Assembly: GCA_023846275.1 (NCBI GenBank)
Contig: CM043874.1
Location: 27,811,630 to 27,875,629, forward strand
DNA length: 64,000 nucleotides
Direction: 5' to 3'
DNA from: Vanilla planifolia
Taxonomy: Eukaryota; Streptophyta; Magnoliopsida; Asparagales; Orchidaceae
The notes beneath the pieces were generated by a model, which saw only the letters and a list, made by a program, of their open reading frames with translations, searched no databases and was not told where the DNA came from. Each line of letters starts with the position of its first letter. The first letter of the stretch is position 1. Below are positions 26,609 to 40,700 of the stretch, piece by piece. The position numbers were made by a program, and so were the translations under genes.

Positions 26609-28399
26609 TTCTTATAATCTTGTTACACTTTTCAAATTTGCTTTCTTCAAACACCTTTATTTTCATTTTCACTAGTTTATATTTCTCAAATATTTTAACA
26701 TATTCCACCCAAACTGTTTTTAAGTATTTGATAACCTTTCAACATTACATTAGGAAAACTAAGAAAATCCACCAAGTTTTGTCATTATGTGTTTCCAAAA
26801 TACCTCCAAATGGCTAAAATTTAATTATCTTTTTTTTATCCCTTGCAAATCATTTTGTGATTACTAGTTTTTTTTCTTGTATTATTTTGTAATTTTCCTA
26901 ATTTTCTATGGTTTTGCATATAAAATAGTGAAACACGAATAAAAGCATGAAAGAAACTTTCTTCAAGCAATTTTTAACAAAGAAGAATGTGTGTTCCCAT
27001 TCTAAAATCTTTCCAGGACTACATAACCTACGTTGTCCATTTCTAAATTTTTCCATCATAGGTTTTTCATTTCTAGGTTTGTCCATTGTTCTATTGTCTA
27101 CTTTCTTAGAACTTCAAGCTGCTTTGAGACATTTTGCATTGTCCTTAAACTTTTTATTTATAATTATAGGTAGAAATTTAAATGTTACGACTTAAGATTT
27201 TTTTTATTTATTATAAACTAACTTTATTTATTTTAATATAAATCATCATGATATATATATATATACATATATTCATGCATGACAAAACAACCCTAATGTT
27301 GTAAAACCTCTTTTTCTTATTTTGGAAAGAAATAAAGAAAACCAATTTATTTTATAGTGGATGTAAAATAGAAATTAAATCAAGTTCAATCAAATGCTAA
27401 GTACTTCTTGTAGTAGCATAAAATAATTAGATCATACATGTTTAAAATAGATTTGTTGGTATAGTAATTTAATCTCATAAATAAACCTACTAAATAATCA
27501 TTAGAATACATAATAGCCATAATAACATAACCTTTAGTTATCCCTTGAAGTCTCATAATGTGCATCAATTTCATATGTAATAATTATATTAAAGAAATGC
27601 ATGAGTTAACTGACACAAGCTAAACAAGCAAAAAGTTATCTGCATGTAATGCAATACAATATAATTATTAGGTCAACTACAAGCTTTGGTTAATACCACA
27701 CATGTAAGATAAGTAAGAACCAACATGATCTTGAGGAAATGAAATATATGAATATATGATACCAAGTCTAAATTATATTTCCCATTTTAGTTCCTTATTC
27801 CCCTTTGTTTCTCATGATTATCCTTCTTCTTTATTTTAGAAAATTTTCCATCATTCCCTTATTTTTAAGATTTCCATCATTTAAAATGAATCCTTAAGTA
27901 TTTTGATTCTTTTTAAGTATAATTTCCATTCAATTTGTTTATACGTTTGAATTTAACTATTTCCAAAGTGAGATATTCACATACCATATTTTAAAAAGAA
28001 AATATGCATATCATTACAAGCATTTCATGTTAGATTATAGCCATATTAATGAAAACATTACATGAACTTCAAAAGTTCAATAATTCTCATCCTATAATAT
28101 ATACAATGAACATTTTCTAGTACAACAAATAACACCACTATAAAATTATGCAAAAAATAATATTTAGTCTTTTTAAAATCTTTTTTCCTATTTGACTACT
28201 AACAAAAAGTAGTTCATACATCAATCATATGAATTAAATGTATATAATATGCCAACTTTCCCTTTTTAGTAGTGGTCACCCCAAAGATCGAGCTAATTAT
28301 TAGTTTGTAAAATCCTTCACAAGTTTAAGTTCTTTCACAAATGCCAAAATTTCATGTCCAAAATCAAACTAATACATGATGCAAACATTATGTTGCCTA
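26609..28399. other. AT-rich intergenic DNA, nothing recognised
   Basis: There is no supported gene. The frames at 26900-27195 on both strands overlap a segment with an internally repeated CATTTCTA...TTTCCA wording. This could be retroelement Gag-like debris, but it is not assignable. Confidence 0.3.
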
Positions 28400-31200
28400 G
28401 TATCCCACAAAAAATTTGGAACTCCCTCCATGCCCCTACTATCATGGCACAATATCTGACACTCTTATCTTATCTCATGCAAACCCAACGACATAAAAAT
28501 ATCTCATTATTCTCTAGGAGTCCTTAAAATCCATCCGACACTCCCAATCTTATGCTCTAGAACATATTAAATATCCTCTTCTAGATGCTCATGTTCTTGT
28601 GTCATTTAGATGCACCTTAAATATCTTAACATATGGTATGGTATGCCTCTTGCAAGTTTAGCGAATCACACAAAATGGTTATATCCTCATTAAGAAAGTA
28701 GTAAAAAATCATATTGGAGTCTCTTACCGCATCATCTAACATGCCTCCTATATGCACAACCAATTATAGGAAATGGTTACCTTCTTAATCAGTGAGAGTT
28801 CTAATATCTTATCTACTAATCAATTTCTTGAAGGTTCCAAACTTGAGGTCCATTGCATCCTAAACTTTATCATTATTAAAACTTAATTCCTTGTCATATT
28901 ATCATTGATCTAATTTATTAATACTCATTATCTAGTATTTTTAAGGTTATCCCTAAATCTTAACTCCACTACTTGAGATAACTATCTCCTATTTGGGATA
29001 CCTTAGGGTTTCCTTAAACTCTTAACGAATTATCTAAGTGTTTTAAGATTTTTTTTCAAACTCTAATATAACTATTTATGGTACTCTATGAAGTTTAGGT
29101 GATAAACTAATAATTAATCTTTAGCTTTAGCCTTATTTAGGATGCTTTCTAAGACCACCTTACTTATCTGAGCTATACTGAGAGTCTACTCAAGACTACA
29201 TATTGGACATTACCTTTAGGCATATTTTCTATTGTTTACCAAATTTTACAAGCTTGGGTTCACATGAGTCTTGCAAAGGAATCATCTATCATATAAGAGA
29301 CCTTGAATCACTATCCCCCTTTTACTAAAGATCTCTTTTAAGCCACTTGCATAATCACCTGGATTGTTATCTTGGGTGCTAACTTAAGTACTAAGAGACT
29401 AATAATGTCACTCTATGTCTCACCCAATTAAACTAATATAAACATAGTGTTTAGCCACATGTAAAATAATAATTTATTTATCTTGGCTAAACCTAACATC
29501 TTTCTCTAAGACCAAGACTAAGCTCTCAAATCCCTATCCAAGGCTTTACCCAAAGGCTTCTCTATCATAAGGCCTTATTCCAAGTATGCATAAAGCTCAC
29601 TAAGAACTAATATCCATGGTCCAATCCTAGGTCCATACCTTAGTATTTTCTTTTATGATAATGGAAATCTAAAACCTAACTAAGGCTAATCCTATCAAAT
29701 GGGGTCTATGAAAATTTAGCACTACTCTAACACTTAACCACAACTTGGAGCTTATTTATCAATCCAAAAATAACCTTACCTAAACCACACTTAGCCAAAA
29801 CCCACCCAATTCTTGCAAGCCTAATCCAATCCTCAATCAACATAATCCTCTTCTAAGGCCTTCAACCTAAACATATAAGTTTTCTCAACTAGGAACCAAG
29901 GACTTCAACTTACCTCAAAATCTAAGTCATTTCAAAGTCCAAGTCGAGCCTCTCCATGGCTTAATAGAGCCATATAACTAGCTACACAAGTAAAACTAAG
30001 GTAGGGCAATGCTTGGCCATAAGAACCTTAAGGTTTTAACTATTGTCCATGTCCTCATTTTGCACAATTACATTTATTCTAATTTCCTGAACTAGGGTTC
30101 CATGCATATAAGCATAAGATCTCATCTCCAAATCACAGTTTAATTAAAATTCAAATAATCATGTCCCAATTAGAATTTTAATTCAATAAGAATGATAATT
30201 ACATTGCTAAAACTAAGTCTTTCATGTAGAATTTGCTCACATAGAAACATATACAACAAAATGGAAAGAAATAGTCTACTACATACAATTCTCAATTCAA
30301 GGATTTTTCCAAAATAAAAAATCATCCATGAGATATCTTCCTTTTTAATCATGAATTTGATCATCACTACCATAACATAATTGAAATCCACATTGCACAT
30401 AATATAATTTTAGAGCATTACAACATGATAAGGAGATCATTCCATTAAAATTTCAATTCCAATCTCACAATCTTGCATGAAAATTAAGAATAAATGCTAA
30501 ATCTTAAATATATCAAGCCATTATCCTAAAATCCTAATCATCATCCTCTTGGTTTAGAGGAAATAAAGAACACTAAAGAACCATTAAAACTTTATCAAGA
30601 AATCAATCAGGAATAACTTAATCATGCTTTTAATAAATCTATGTAGTTTCAATTAACCTAAGATTTTCTCTTATCCAAGAGTTTCAAGAGAGCGAAGGAT
30701 ATTAATTATATCATACACTTGATGTCACAACATTTACATGCAATTATTATTAATATAGCTAATTAATTATCCTAAGTTTATATAGGCTTAATTGCACAAT
30801 TATAAATTTCATCCTACCTCAACTACATAGAGGACCTCTCCAATAGAATCCCACCATTTTCCTTGAGATTTTGACATTTATTCCTCCTCCACTTGCTCAC
30901 AACAAAGTCACCTTCTCCACTTTCCCTTGGGTTTGCTTTCTTGATTGGAAGTCACAGCAAGGGTTTGTGGTACAAGCTTAAGCAAAAGGCATCTAATGAG
31001 GCTTAAAGAATTGGCCATAGCACTCTTTAATCAATCTTATTATGGAATCAATGACAAGGATTAGTGCTAAACTCATCACATGGATCAACCTCATCTTAAC
31101 CCTAATGATAGTCACCTCCTCACTGATCCAAAGTCAATTCCAAACCTCTATATCTACGACACTACATTTTCCAATAGTTTGAAATAAAAAGCTTAACTAA
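28400..31200. repeat. Decayed long dispersed repeat, copy B
   Basis: This is a relative of 1-3500 in the same orientation, with the same G-poor, CCTAA-rich strand and the same order of landmark words. It ends near 31200 with a CGACACTACATTTTC stretch of a kind often seen at LTR ends. There is no coding content. Confidence 0.45.
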
Positions 31201-31239
31201 AATACCTTACTAATCGTAAGGATTAAATGCTTATTACAA

Positions 31240-31860
31240 AATCCAATTTATTTTGTTTTTTTACATCATACAAGTATTATATCTATCTTTATATTGTACT
31301 ATGAGTTAAATTTTCCTTCATTTACATTAATTCCTATTAATTGTAATTATATGATCTTATTATTTATACATGTATGATACATTTTACACACCACTCCTCA
31401 CATCATTGTTCGATAATTCCTACCTTTGTCTTAACTGATCATACTTATACGATTATAATAATCATATTATAGGATCTATTTATTCACCTGATACTCAACT
31501 CACCAAACTTAATGGATTTTTCTTCTCTTTTTATCATACTTATATGATTTATACTATTATACCTATATGATAATAGTATTACCTAGTCCATTCTCTATTA
31601 ATGTCCTTATATAATAATGAATTTAGCTTTGTACAATAAAAATCTACTTTGACAACTTATTCACATTGCAATCCAAATTCTTCTCCCATCTGATCATATT
31701 GTATGATTATCCAATATCATATTGTACAATATTTCTAAATAGGCTTTCATTAAAATTTATTTTCTTCTTGTATCATACACCCTTCTACCATCATACTGTA
31801 TGATCTTTATCATATGCGTGATTAACAATAAACCATCTTAATCACTTAAATTAATAAATA
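31240..31860. repeat. Second region dense in ATCATA..TATGAT near-palindromes
   Basis: Near-palindromic words such as ATCATATTGTATGAT (about 31694), ATCATATTGTACAAT (about 31715) and ATCATACTGTATGAT (about 31791) recur. The surrounding wording looks like the reverse complement of 18600-20100, suggesting the same family in the opposite orientation. Confidence 0.45.
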
Positions 31861-31979
31861 TTTAACTCTAAAATCAAGAAAAAAAATAGCATATCTTGGC
31901 TACCAAAAAGAGATGTGTAAGACACCCTTTATAATGACTAGCATATTCTCCTTCAAGAATTTTTTTAAGGATTTCTTGT

Positions 31980-32900
31980 GACTCTTCCATTGATAGGAAA
32001 TTCAACCTTGGTCCCTCAAATGTTTTTTATGTATTTGACCATCTACTAATACATATCTAGTACTTGTAAGGTGAACGATATTGTCTTTTGTTGATCTCTT
32101 GGAGAAAGCATTATTTCCTAGTTAGTCAATTATGGGATTCATTTAGCATAGTTCTTTATGATATTCATGGAACATTCTATAGGATTAGCAAAGAGCAACA
32201 TCTTATTTTTAACTTCTTTCCTGGGTAAATAAAACAATCCTTTCACTAACTCTCCAACTTATACATTTTGGTCTCCAAGAATCTTAATGATAGTGAAGTG
32301 CTAGAAACCCAAGGATATTTTATTAACCATTTGATAACATGTCTTAATAATCCCATATTTGTCATCAATTATCCTTTTAATTTTTTAATAACTATCTTTG
32401 AGTTGCTATGGATTCTAGCTAAGATAATGCTTAGTCCTTGAGCATAACAAATTTAAGAGACTAATGCAAAAAATATGGCATGGTTATTAGGAAACATGAT
32501 TTCAAAGTTACAAGCATATTGCAAGATAATTCCAAAAATCTTCATGATGCTTTTCTAAAACCACACATTCTTCTAAGGATGCTTGTTGGAGAAATATCTT
32601 GCACAAGTTGCTTTATTCATATTTTCTCAATTGTGTTTTTGTGGTCAACTTTCTAGTGAAACAATTTTTTACTTGATCCAAAGAAATTTTTTAGAATAAA
32701 ATTAACCTCAAGCTCACTCAATCCACTCCCATTGTTTTAGTCTTCTACATAGTTAGAAGGTTTCTCTACTAATGTCAATTTTCAAATGAATTTAATCAGG
32801 ATATTATCTTTCAACTATTTTGATCATTTGTGTCAACCATGATATAGAGAAGGATCTCAATGAGAGTAAAATATTCACCTAAAAATGTACCACTAGATAA
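31980..32900 (-). pseudogene. LINE reverse-transcriptase C-terminal remnant
   Basis: On the minus strand, 32460-32370 reads CYAQGLSIILARI, like the xGQxxNxxKS segment after the catalytic site of plant LINE RT. About 100 bp on, 32285-32180 reads FLETKMYKLES(2 stops)KDCFIYPGKKLKIR, like FLxxKxWKxLxGWKxxxLxxAGKExLIK of the thumb/connection region. A further frame toward 32000 continues with ANPI..SMN-like sequence. There are several stops and frameshifts. This is a separate, shorter relic from the LINE at 57-60 kb. Confidence 0.6.
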
Positions 32901-33189
32901 TAGTCCTTAAAATCTGAATGATTGAGAACTGAAATGATAAATATTCTATTAAAGAAAATTAACACTCAAATTTGTTGAAGAAAAACCTTGAAAAGAGTAA
33001 AAAAAATATATTTTATCTTTTCCAATGACAGGGAACGGTTAGTCTTTTTCTTTGCTTGATTGTTTCCTCTAAATACGCTTGTAAAGCTTCTTCAATGAGT
33101 TAGGTTGATGATACATCCTCTTCTAGTGAACCTCTTCATTATCCCATAGATATATAATTATTCATTCTTTAAAATTTCCCTCTTCAATA

Positions 33190-34272
33190 CTTTGCATCAT
33201 CATTCACATAACAAAATTCCAAGAGAAATATCATTACTAGGAAGAAAGAGAAAATGTGTGATCTCCACATTCGTCAAATGTCTCCATGGCTTGCTTTGGT
33301 TCTTTGCTACAGTACATCCTTTGGTTCAGGCTATCTACTGGTTCTATATCCACTTGCATATACGAACGGCTTAGATTGAACACACTATTTTTGGGTAGCT
33401 TGATTTATGATGCTTTTGAGATTAAAAAAAATTAAAATGTTCGCATAAAAAACTGTTAAGCAACCGAAACCATCACCTTTCTCCCTGATAGCTGAGAAAG
33501 GAGGTGAAATTACAAAGAAAAGTAAAGATAAAGAGTAGGCCAGGCAAAACTATACGTTATTGGATAGAGAAAATATCGCTTGGTCAAAAGAATTAAATCG
33601 AGATGCGTACAGTGTTCATTCAGGTGCAACATCTTATCAAAATGTCTTCATCAATAAATTTTTCATTCTAACACATTTAACGAATTTAAGAGTCAACTTA
33701 TCATACTTTCCTATCAAACTATCCCTATAAATCAAACTAATATTGTTACATTTGGGATGTCTTCGAACAACTAAATCAGACAATGCCTTCCTTCTAGATA
33801 GAGACGACCTCACTTACATATGGCGTTCGGACTTGCACACATTGCAGGAGGGATGAATATATGTTATACTTGATTTTTTTCGAATATTCTAATACAAAAT
33901 AATCATTATATCCTTGTAAAAAGAACAGCTTTTCGGGATTTCAATCAATTTTTATTATTTTCTTCACGAAAATTTCTAGTACGACGCCGTATTACTATAA
34001 AAAGTCAGTTACTACAGTAACTTTTCTTTGTAGTATCCAAATCCGTCTCCTTCCCGCTTCATTTAATGCATTTTTCCTATAGTTATCTGTAATCCTAAGT
34101 AAAGTTCCCCAGAAGCACATTTCCCGTGAAGTTGGTGAGCAAAAGAGCAATTCTGCTTTCCTGATTTGTGCTCTTTTAATTCCCGTGAACAATCCTACAG
34201 CTCTGAGCTCATATATGACCACCATGTACTTCCAAAACCTCAACATTAAGCAAAAAAAAAAAAAACAAAGTG
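33190..34272 (+). promoter_or_regulatory. PIRL promoter and 5' leader
   Basis: TATAAAAA lies at 33996-34003, 270 bp before the ATG, in a stretch with more mixed composition than the flanking repeats. By the usual TATA spacing of about 30 bp, transcription would start near 34025-34035, giving a leader of about 240 nt. The leader contains upstream ATGs and an A14 run. The remainder of 33190-33990 shows no coding or transposon similarity that I recognise and probably holds the upstream promoter. The start site is inferred. Confidence 0.5.
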
Positions 34273-34460
34273 ATGAGTTCTCACTTCCACACCACAGAGG
34301 ACGTCGTGAAGGAGATCATGCGAATCCACCGGTGCCTCCAACCGCGGCCGAGCGTGGACGAGGTGGAGGCAGCCTTGGCCATCGTGCGCGATGTCGACAA
34401 AGAGGAACGGTTAAGGAACGAAACCATTTCAAAGCAGCAAAAGGCTGCCGAGATTCCTGA
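34215..34460 (+). other. Upstream ORF overlapping the PIRL start, out of frame
   Basis: An ATG at 34215 and a second in-frame ATG at 34224 (context ACCACCATGT, with A at -3) open an 81-codon reading frame ending at TGA 34458-34460. It overlaps the PIRL start codon (34273) and runs in a different frame (offset 58 nt). It reads through the A14 run at 34252-34265 as a Gln-Lys stretch. If the inferred transcription start is right, it is in the mRNA and would be expected to depress initiation at the PIRL ATG. Beyond 34273 it only shadows the PIRL exon, so it is unlikely to encode a conserved protein. Confidence 0.5.
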
Positions 34461-34789
34461 GGAGCTATTTCTCATTCTCAAGGAGATGCAAAGAGGCATA
34501 GTGCATTCCCAGAGCAAAGCCCAGAGGAGAGAGGCCATGAAGCTGCTTGATCTCGAGAACATTCATGCCCTGTTGGATCAGTTGGTTTGGAAGGCGTCGG
34601 ACTGCCTTCGACTTGGCTCTAACGTTTCTGTTTCGGCAACTAGCGTTGGGTCCTCAGCGGCGAAAGCCGCGAGTTCTCCGTCTGGGCTTTACTCAGAGAA
34701 GAATGAGAGAGGAAGAAATGAGATAATTGGTGTGGATGATTTTTATATAAACAAAACAATTCCGGCTGTTAAACCTTCGGTTGCCTATG
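34273..34789 (+). CDS. PIRL: PIRL coding exon 1
   Basis: This exon encodes residues 1-172 plus the first base of Gly173. It ends at TATG|GTAAGT, a near-ideal plant donor, so the following intron is phase 1. The exon is clearly more GC-rich than its surroundings, as expected for a conserved coding exon in an AT-rich repeat field. Reading past the donor gives a dispensable 70-residue tail unlike any PIRL, which supports splicing here. Confidence 0.93.
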
Positions 34790-37700
34790 GTAAGTTTATT
34801 TTTTCCAACTTTCCATGCATTTTATACTATGCTTTCATGTGTGAATATATATATATATCTGTGCATAGACACAGCGAGCCGTTGAGACAAAGATATAGTA
34901 GTCGATCATCTCAAGTCGAAGGATTGGGCTGCTCAATATATTGGAGGCTGTGGTTCGTAGGTATTGGTAAGCTTTTGATGAGAAGTTTGCTCCATTGAAG
35001 AAAGAAAGAACAAGTTTAGGGATTCTCGGAAAAAAAATGCAATGAAAAGAAAGGACAAGAGTAGGATTATTTATAGGATTGCATCCATCAAAACCCATTG
35101 GTGTGTAGGCATGGGACTCCCACTAATTATTCAATGGATGAGCACATCTATTATCATAGCTTTGATCCATCAGTAGCTCTCATGCTATTATCCCAACCTA
35201 TCTTTGCTATTATGACATTCTTATCAATACATTTCAAGATCTCTAGGATTGTTGTTGATTCTATTTGAAACAACTTTATCATTTGAATGATGGAGATAAT
35301 CACATTATTATTCAATCATCTTAATAGAACTTCAAATTACAAAAATCTTCTTTAAAACTCTAAATATTTGAATCTTATGGTCCCTAAGTGGTTACGATAG
35401 TGTCCTAATACTACAATTATCACTCAATGACCTTCACAGTTCAAAAATCATGATAAAAAAATTTAATTCTTTCATTCTTTTCTAACCCACTCGGGTATTG
35501 AAGGTAGTTTTTTTTTTCTTTGAAAGCTATTTTCATGACTTACCCCATGTTATGATCTTTTTCTCAATGATGTAACTTTACTTACCCCAACATAAGGTTA
35601 TCAATCATTGATAACATTTTGTGTGGTTTCCCATCCAACTTTAAAGTTTTAATGACTTAAAGTTATTGATGTTTACTACTAGTGAATCTTAACATGCAAT
35701 AAAAGATCCAACAAGTATGCATTGTCATTGATCTTCATGAAGTCTCCAAATGAAAACCTTGGTGAGAAACTCTTGTTAAAAGAAAGGGAAACTCCAAGAT
35801 TTTTAGAGAAAGCAAATGCAGCAAGAAGAAAGGACAACACTAGGAATATTTATGATAGCTCCCAAAGGTTTACATCTATTTGAATTATAGTGTTATGCCA
35901 CAATCAAATCCAAATAAACAAAATGTGAAATTCAATCATACTAATCAATAATGGGATTTATTACTCATTTTTGTTCTTGTTGTTTTATATTGTAATTATT
36001 TTTCAATTAAGAAAAAGAAATAGAAAAATCTATTATTTTATTCTGAAGGATACTATCAATCTAATTATCCATAACTATTTTTGTCTCTAGCATGGCTATG
36101 TGATGAAAAGGAAGAAGGAAATGGCCAATACCCTTGGAAGGGTTACTATTTGGCTAATAGAAATTATAACTAGTCTTCATATGATCAATTTAATAGGCAT
36201 TTTCTTTTAAAGCTCTTATTCAAGGTTAGCATCATCTCTGTAATACTATAAGAATGATATAAATCACATTTGATTGTAAACATAATAGAGTAATATTTTT
36301 AAGGATAAGTGATGTGAACTAAATTCGAGATTGTAGACATGAAAGAGTAATAACTTTGGGATTAAGACCCCCAAAGTTATTACACTTACAATAAGACTTT
36401 GATATTTTTCAAAACATATGAATCCTCAATATATTTGTAGAAATGACAAAACAAATAAAAAATAGATCATTTGCATTGATGTTTCAAACTACTCTCTTTC
36501 TTTTTTTATGATATTTTTACAAAATAGAATCCATTGATAAATTCATAATTTCGATTATTCCTAAATAACATAGTATTGATATTTAGCATTATGCCATTCT
36601 TATAATAATAGGAAGAAACCATCCATTTTTTGAATATTCCAATATATATGGATTTATCCATATGAAAAATACTACAAATTGCTTTCTAATTCCATTTAGA
36701 ATTTATACTAAACTTGAACTTTATATTTTAAATACTAAACAAACTATACTAAACTAAAACTAATAAAATAAAGAATAAAATAAATGGATAAAATAAAAAA
36801 TTAGATAATAAAGAAAAATAAATATTTGGATATACATAAAGATCTACTTCAGTTGAAACAAAACAAGAAAAATCATTTTTGTTAGTCACTTTCCTAAGTT
36901 CTAAGTTAAAGTGAATTGAATAATTGAAGAAATTCTATTTATTCAATGAATTATTGTCCCTTAACTCTCTCCTCCCTCCCTTTTGTTTCTTTTATAATTT
37001 TTCTTAAAAGAAGAAACAAAAGAAATGAGTTCAAATATTCCTAGAAAATAAAAAAAAGAAGAAAATAAAATAAAGTTGATTTTATATTAGTAATAGTTAC
37101 TAACTTGAAATTTAGAAATAAAATTTCTAAAAATATTATAACTATAAAGCAATACAATCACAAAAATATAAGAATATGAAGAATTATAATGAAAATTATG
37201 TAATCAATGGACATACATATTATCATAAATTACTCTAATTTATTGATTTGGAAACATCAAGCATTTCTTAAGGCTTATTATACCTATTTCAATGACCAAT
37301 GACCTAACTATATAGTGTATCATCTCATGTCTCCTCCAATCAACTAGAGACTATTATATTAGTTGCTTCAAAACTGTTATCATAACTTATATCTAGTATC
37401 ATGACATCCTTATCAATTCATCTAAAGACCTCTAGTGCTATTATTGATTTGACATGAAGTAGTCATATCATGTTAGCAATGATGTTGAGAGAATCGCATT
37501 ATCATTCAATTATCCAAAAGAGCTCTCCAATTATGCACCCTTATTTTTGAGAATTCAAATGTCTTAAATCTTATGCTTCTTTGGATAGTTATGATTATGT
37601 GCACTAGTAATACCATCACCTCCTCAATGTTTTTTTTTTTCAAAATCTTGACTCCATTATTTTTTAGTTATCTTTTCTTCCTTTGAAAGTTTTCTTCATC

Positions 37701-40700
37701 ATTTGTCTCATGGTTATGATATTTTTCTCAAAGATGGGATGGATTTTCTTGGCCAACATGAGGTCTTTAAACAAAAGGTAACACCTTTTGTGGTTCCTCA
37801 TCCAACATAAAAATTCATGACTTGAAATTCTTGAATTTATCATTCAATAAATCTCCAAATATAACATAAGGTTAAATTAGTATGCATTATTGTTGATCTT
37901 TACACAGCCCCAAAACTAGTCATATTGTATCTAATTACGTTTCCTTTCTTCATTATTTAATTTTTATTTGCAGATGTGGAAACATAACAAATCCCCTTCC
38001 TTAACATAGTATCCCTCATTACTTATTATGCCCTTTCATGAATTTTTTGAGCATTTTAAGTGACTTTGTGATTATATATTGTATTCTTTGGATGTTATTA
38101 AGGAACTTCTATACTCTTTATTACATAACCCCTCATTATGTTTGGATGTGTAAACTTGGAACACTTGATCAAATTGAAATTAAAAAATTTATCCCAAGCA
38201 AGCCTTAAAGGGTCTTCAATTGGTAAATCCATCAATTGCTCTATTTTTATAAAAACTACATCTATGAAAGGTCTCATTCTATCTATTATGGATATCCTCT
38301 AAATAGTTGCGTTATAGTCTATATACAACTTTGGTTTGGCCATGTATATATGGTAAAATAATCCTTCAATGCTATATCTATCATTGATCAAAGGAAGGAA
38401 TCAAAAGTGAAGCTATATGTGATGGAAGAAGGGCCTTATTACATCTTCACACTTGAATTCTTTCAACATGGTGTAAGCACGAAAGCTTTCAGAAGTCTAT
38501 CCATGGCCATTGGCAAGTAGCTTTTCCATCCTCTTATTCTTGGTAGCTCTCTTGAAAAAAAATCCATTGAAATGTCTCTCATGGATGACTATAATTTAGC
38601 ATTTATCATAACTGCTTCATATTGACATGTTCTATGATATTGTGAAGAATGTAAGCTCAAAAATACTTCTCTATAATTGATTCATATAAGGCTACTGCAC
38701 ATGCCTTTAAAAACTTGAGATTGTCTTAGTCATTCCAAAGTGACTTCTTATTTTACACATGATCCTTGCATACCCATTTTAGTTAATGGTCAACTAAAGA
38801 GATGCAAAGTTTTCTCACTTGATGGATGGAGTATCACTTCTCATAAGTGGAACTAAAATTACTTCATTATTTTCATGTCTTATACTATACCATAAATATA
38901 CAAGTATATTATCAATTCTCCAAATATACTTCTCCCACTTTTGTTGGACCGTAGTGATCATAGTTAAACATAATTTGCTCATTAGGAGTCTCATGAATAT
39001 GTCAACAAGAATGTTTAAAGCTCATTTTTATTATTTGATAACAAAGTCAAATTTCTATAGATAAGATATGTGCTTTAGACTTGAGCCTATTGTATCAAGG
39101 TTTTGGTCTTTAAGTAATAAAGTGAATGATGATTTACTTATCTAAAAATTATGGTTAGCAAACTTCTTGGCTTGATCTAATGGTAGCACTTCTTTAATAT
39201 TTGTCAAGTTGTTCTTAATTGCTCCTTATAATAGCTTGTAGTAAGATATGGATCATCTTCTTTGCTTTATCAAAGCATGAAATATATAACATAAAACATG
39301 TAATTAAATCTTAGAGGAATATTGTCGTAAATGAGAGGCGTAGAATGATGCTATGCATCTCTACTCATTCAATAGAAAAAAGTATGCTCTTGTTCTATCT
39401 GCTACTTAAGCTTATCATTAACTTGAGTAAGCATATGCACTAGTTCATAATCTCAAATTAGACTTTAATTAATTTTTGAAGAAACTAAAATGCTCATATA
39501 AAGCTCCTTACCTCAAGATCATTCTTTATTTTTAATCATTCTCATAATAATGAAAATTAAAACATTTTCTTAGATATGAACACTCTCAATTAGATCCAAC
39601 AACAAAGTATCTTGTCTCTTACAAATTCATCCTAACTTCTCTAACATGTACCTTTAAATGATGCAAATTAACTTGTTCTAAATGAAGAAATGGCATAGTT
39701 AGAAATATGTAATATTGCATAACATTAGGAGATGCTTAATGGAATACCCTCATTATTTTGATCAATATATTTGTCTTCATCATCTATTTATTGATATAAT
39801 ATTTCATTTATAACATCACCAACTTATTTTTGTCAGATTTCATTTAATATGTAGAAATTTATTATTATATTTATTTTCCCATAAAAATGAGTTAGAAAAT
39901 ACCTTATCATGCAAAGGCATAATATGCATTCTATGATGTACCATAAATTACATAGAATGCCCAACACAATGATATGTGACCAAAGATAGCCATTATGACC
40001 TTCATATTGACTTAAAAGGAATAATGTACTATATGTAATATCAAATATAACATAATTTAGCATAAACATACCTTACATTTGAGAAATGCTCATCATCATA
40101 TGGTTATCATGCTTTTATATAACTTAATGTGGATTATTAAAAATGTAGTAATTTAAGTTAGTACAATAAAACATAATGATTTGGTTCTTCTAACTTGTTA
40201 TTTTATGATGACTTGTTTATATAGTTCTAATAACATATCTACCTATCAACTTTTGTAAACTCTTTTATTCAACTATAATAAAGAATCAAGTGTTTTCATT
40301 ATAATTTTGGAAATATTTCCTATAAAGTTTGTCATTTGGAGTGATCTCATTTGAATTTCTAATGTAATACAACAAATTCTCTTTAAAGATATTTCTAAAG
40401 TATTTATCTATGCTAATTTGATTTTGGAGTATGTGAATAATTAAGTTAGCTCTATGCAGCTTGATTTTCTATGTCTTACTGTTTTTGCTTTTAAATTTTA
40501 TCTAATTTCCATTTTCTATTTATAAAAATTACTTATGATGCTAACTCTAAATTTGTCAACCTATAATGTGTTTGCATGCTTTATCCAAAGAATGGCTTGA
40601 AGCTATTGTATCCTTTACTTCTAAATTAAAGTTCATTCCAAATGGCATTAACTTCCTTTTGGTTTTATTCATGACTCTTGTATAGCATGGTATCTTCTAC

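Noticed and set aside
26563..26817. A frame starting with a Met-Tyr-Val-Cys repeat
   Set aside because: The repeat is only the translation of the ATGT/AT microsatellite.
34270..34998. A single-exon 242-residue protein starting at 34270
   Set aside because: 34270 is GTG, not ATG; the true start is ATG 34273. The frame after 34789 runs into intron 1 past a strong GTAAGT donor and loses PIRL similarity.
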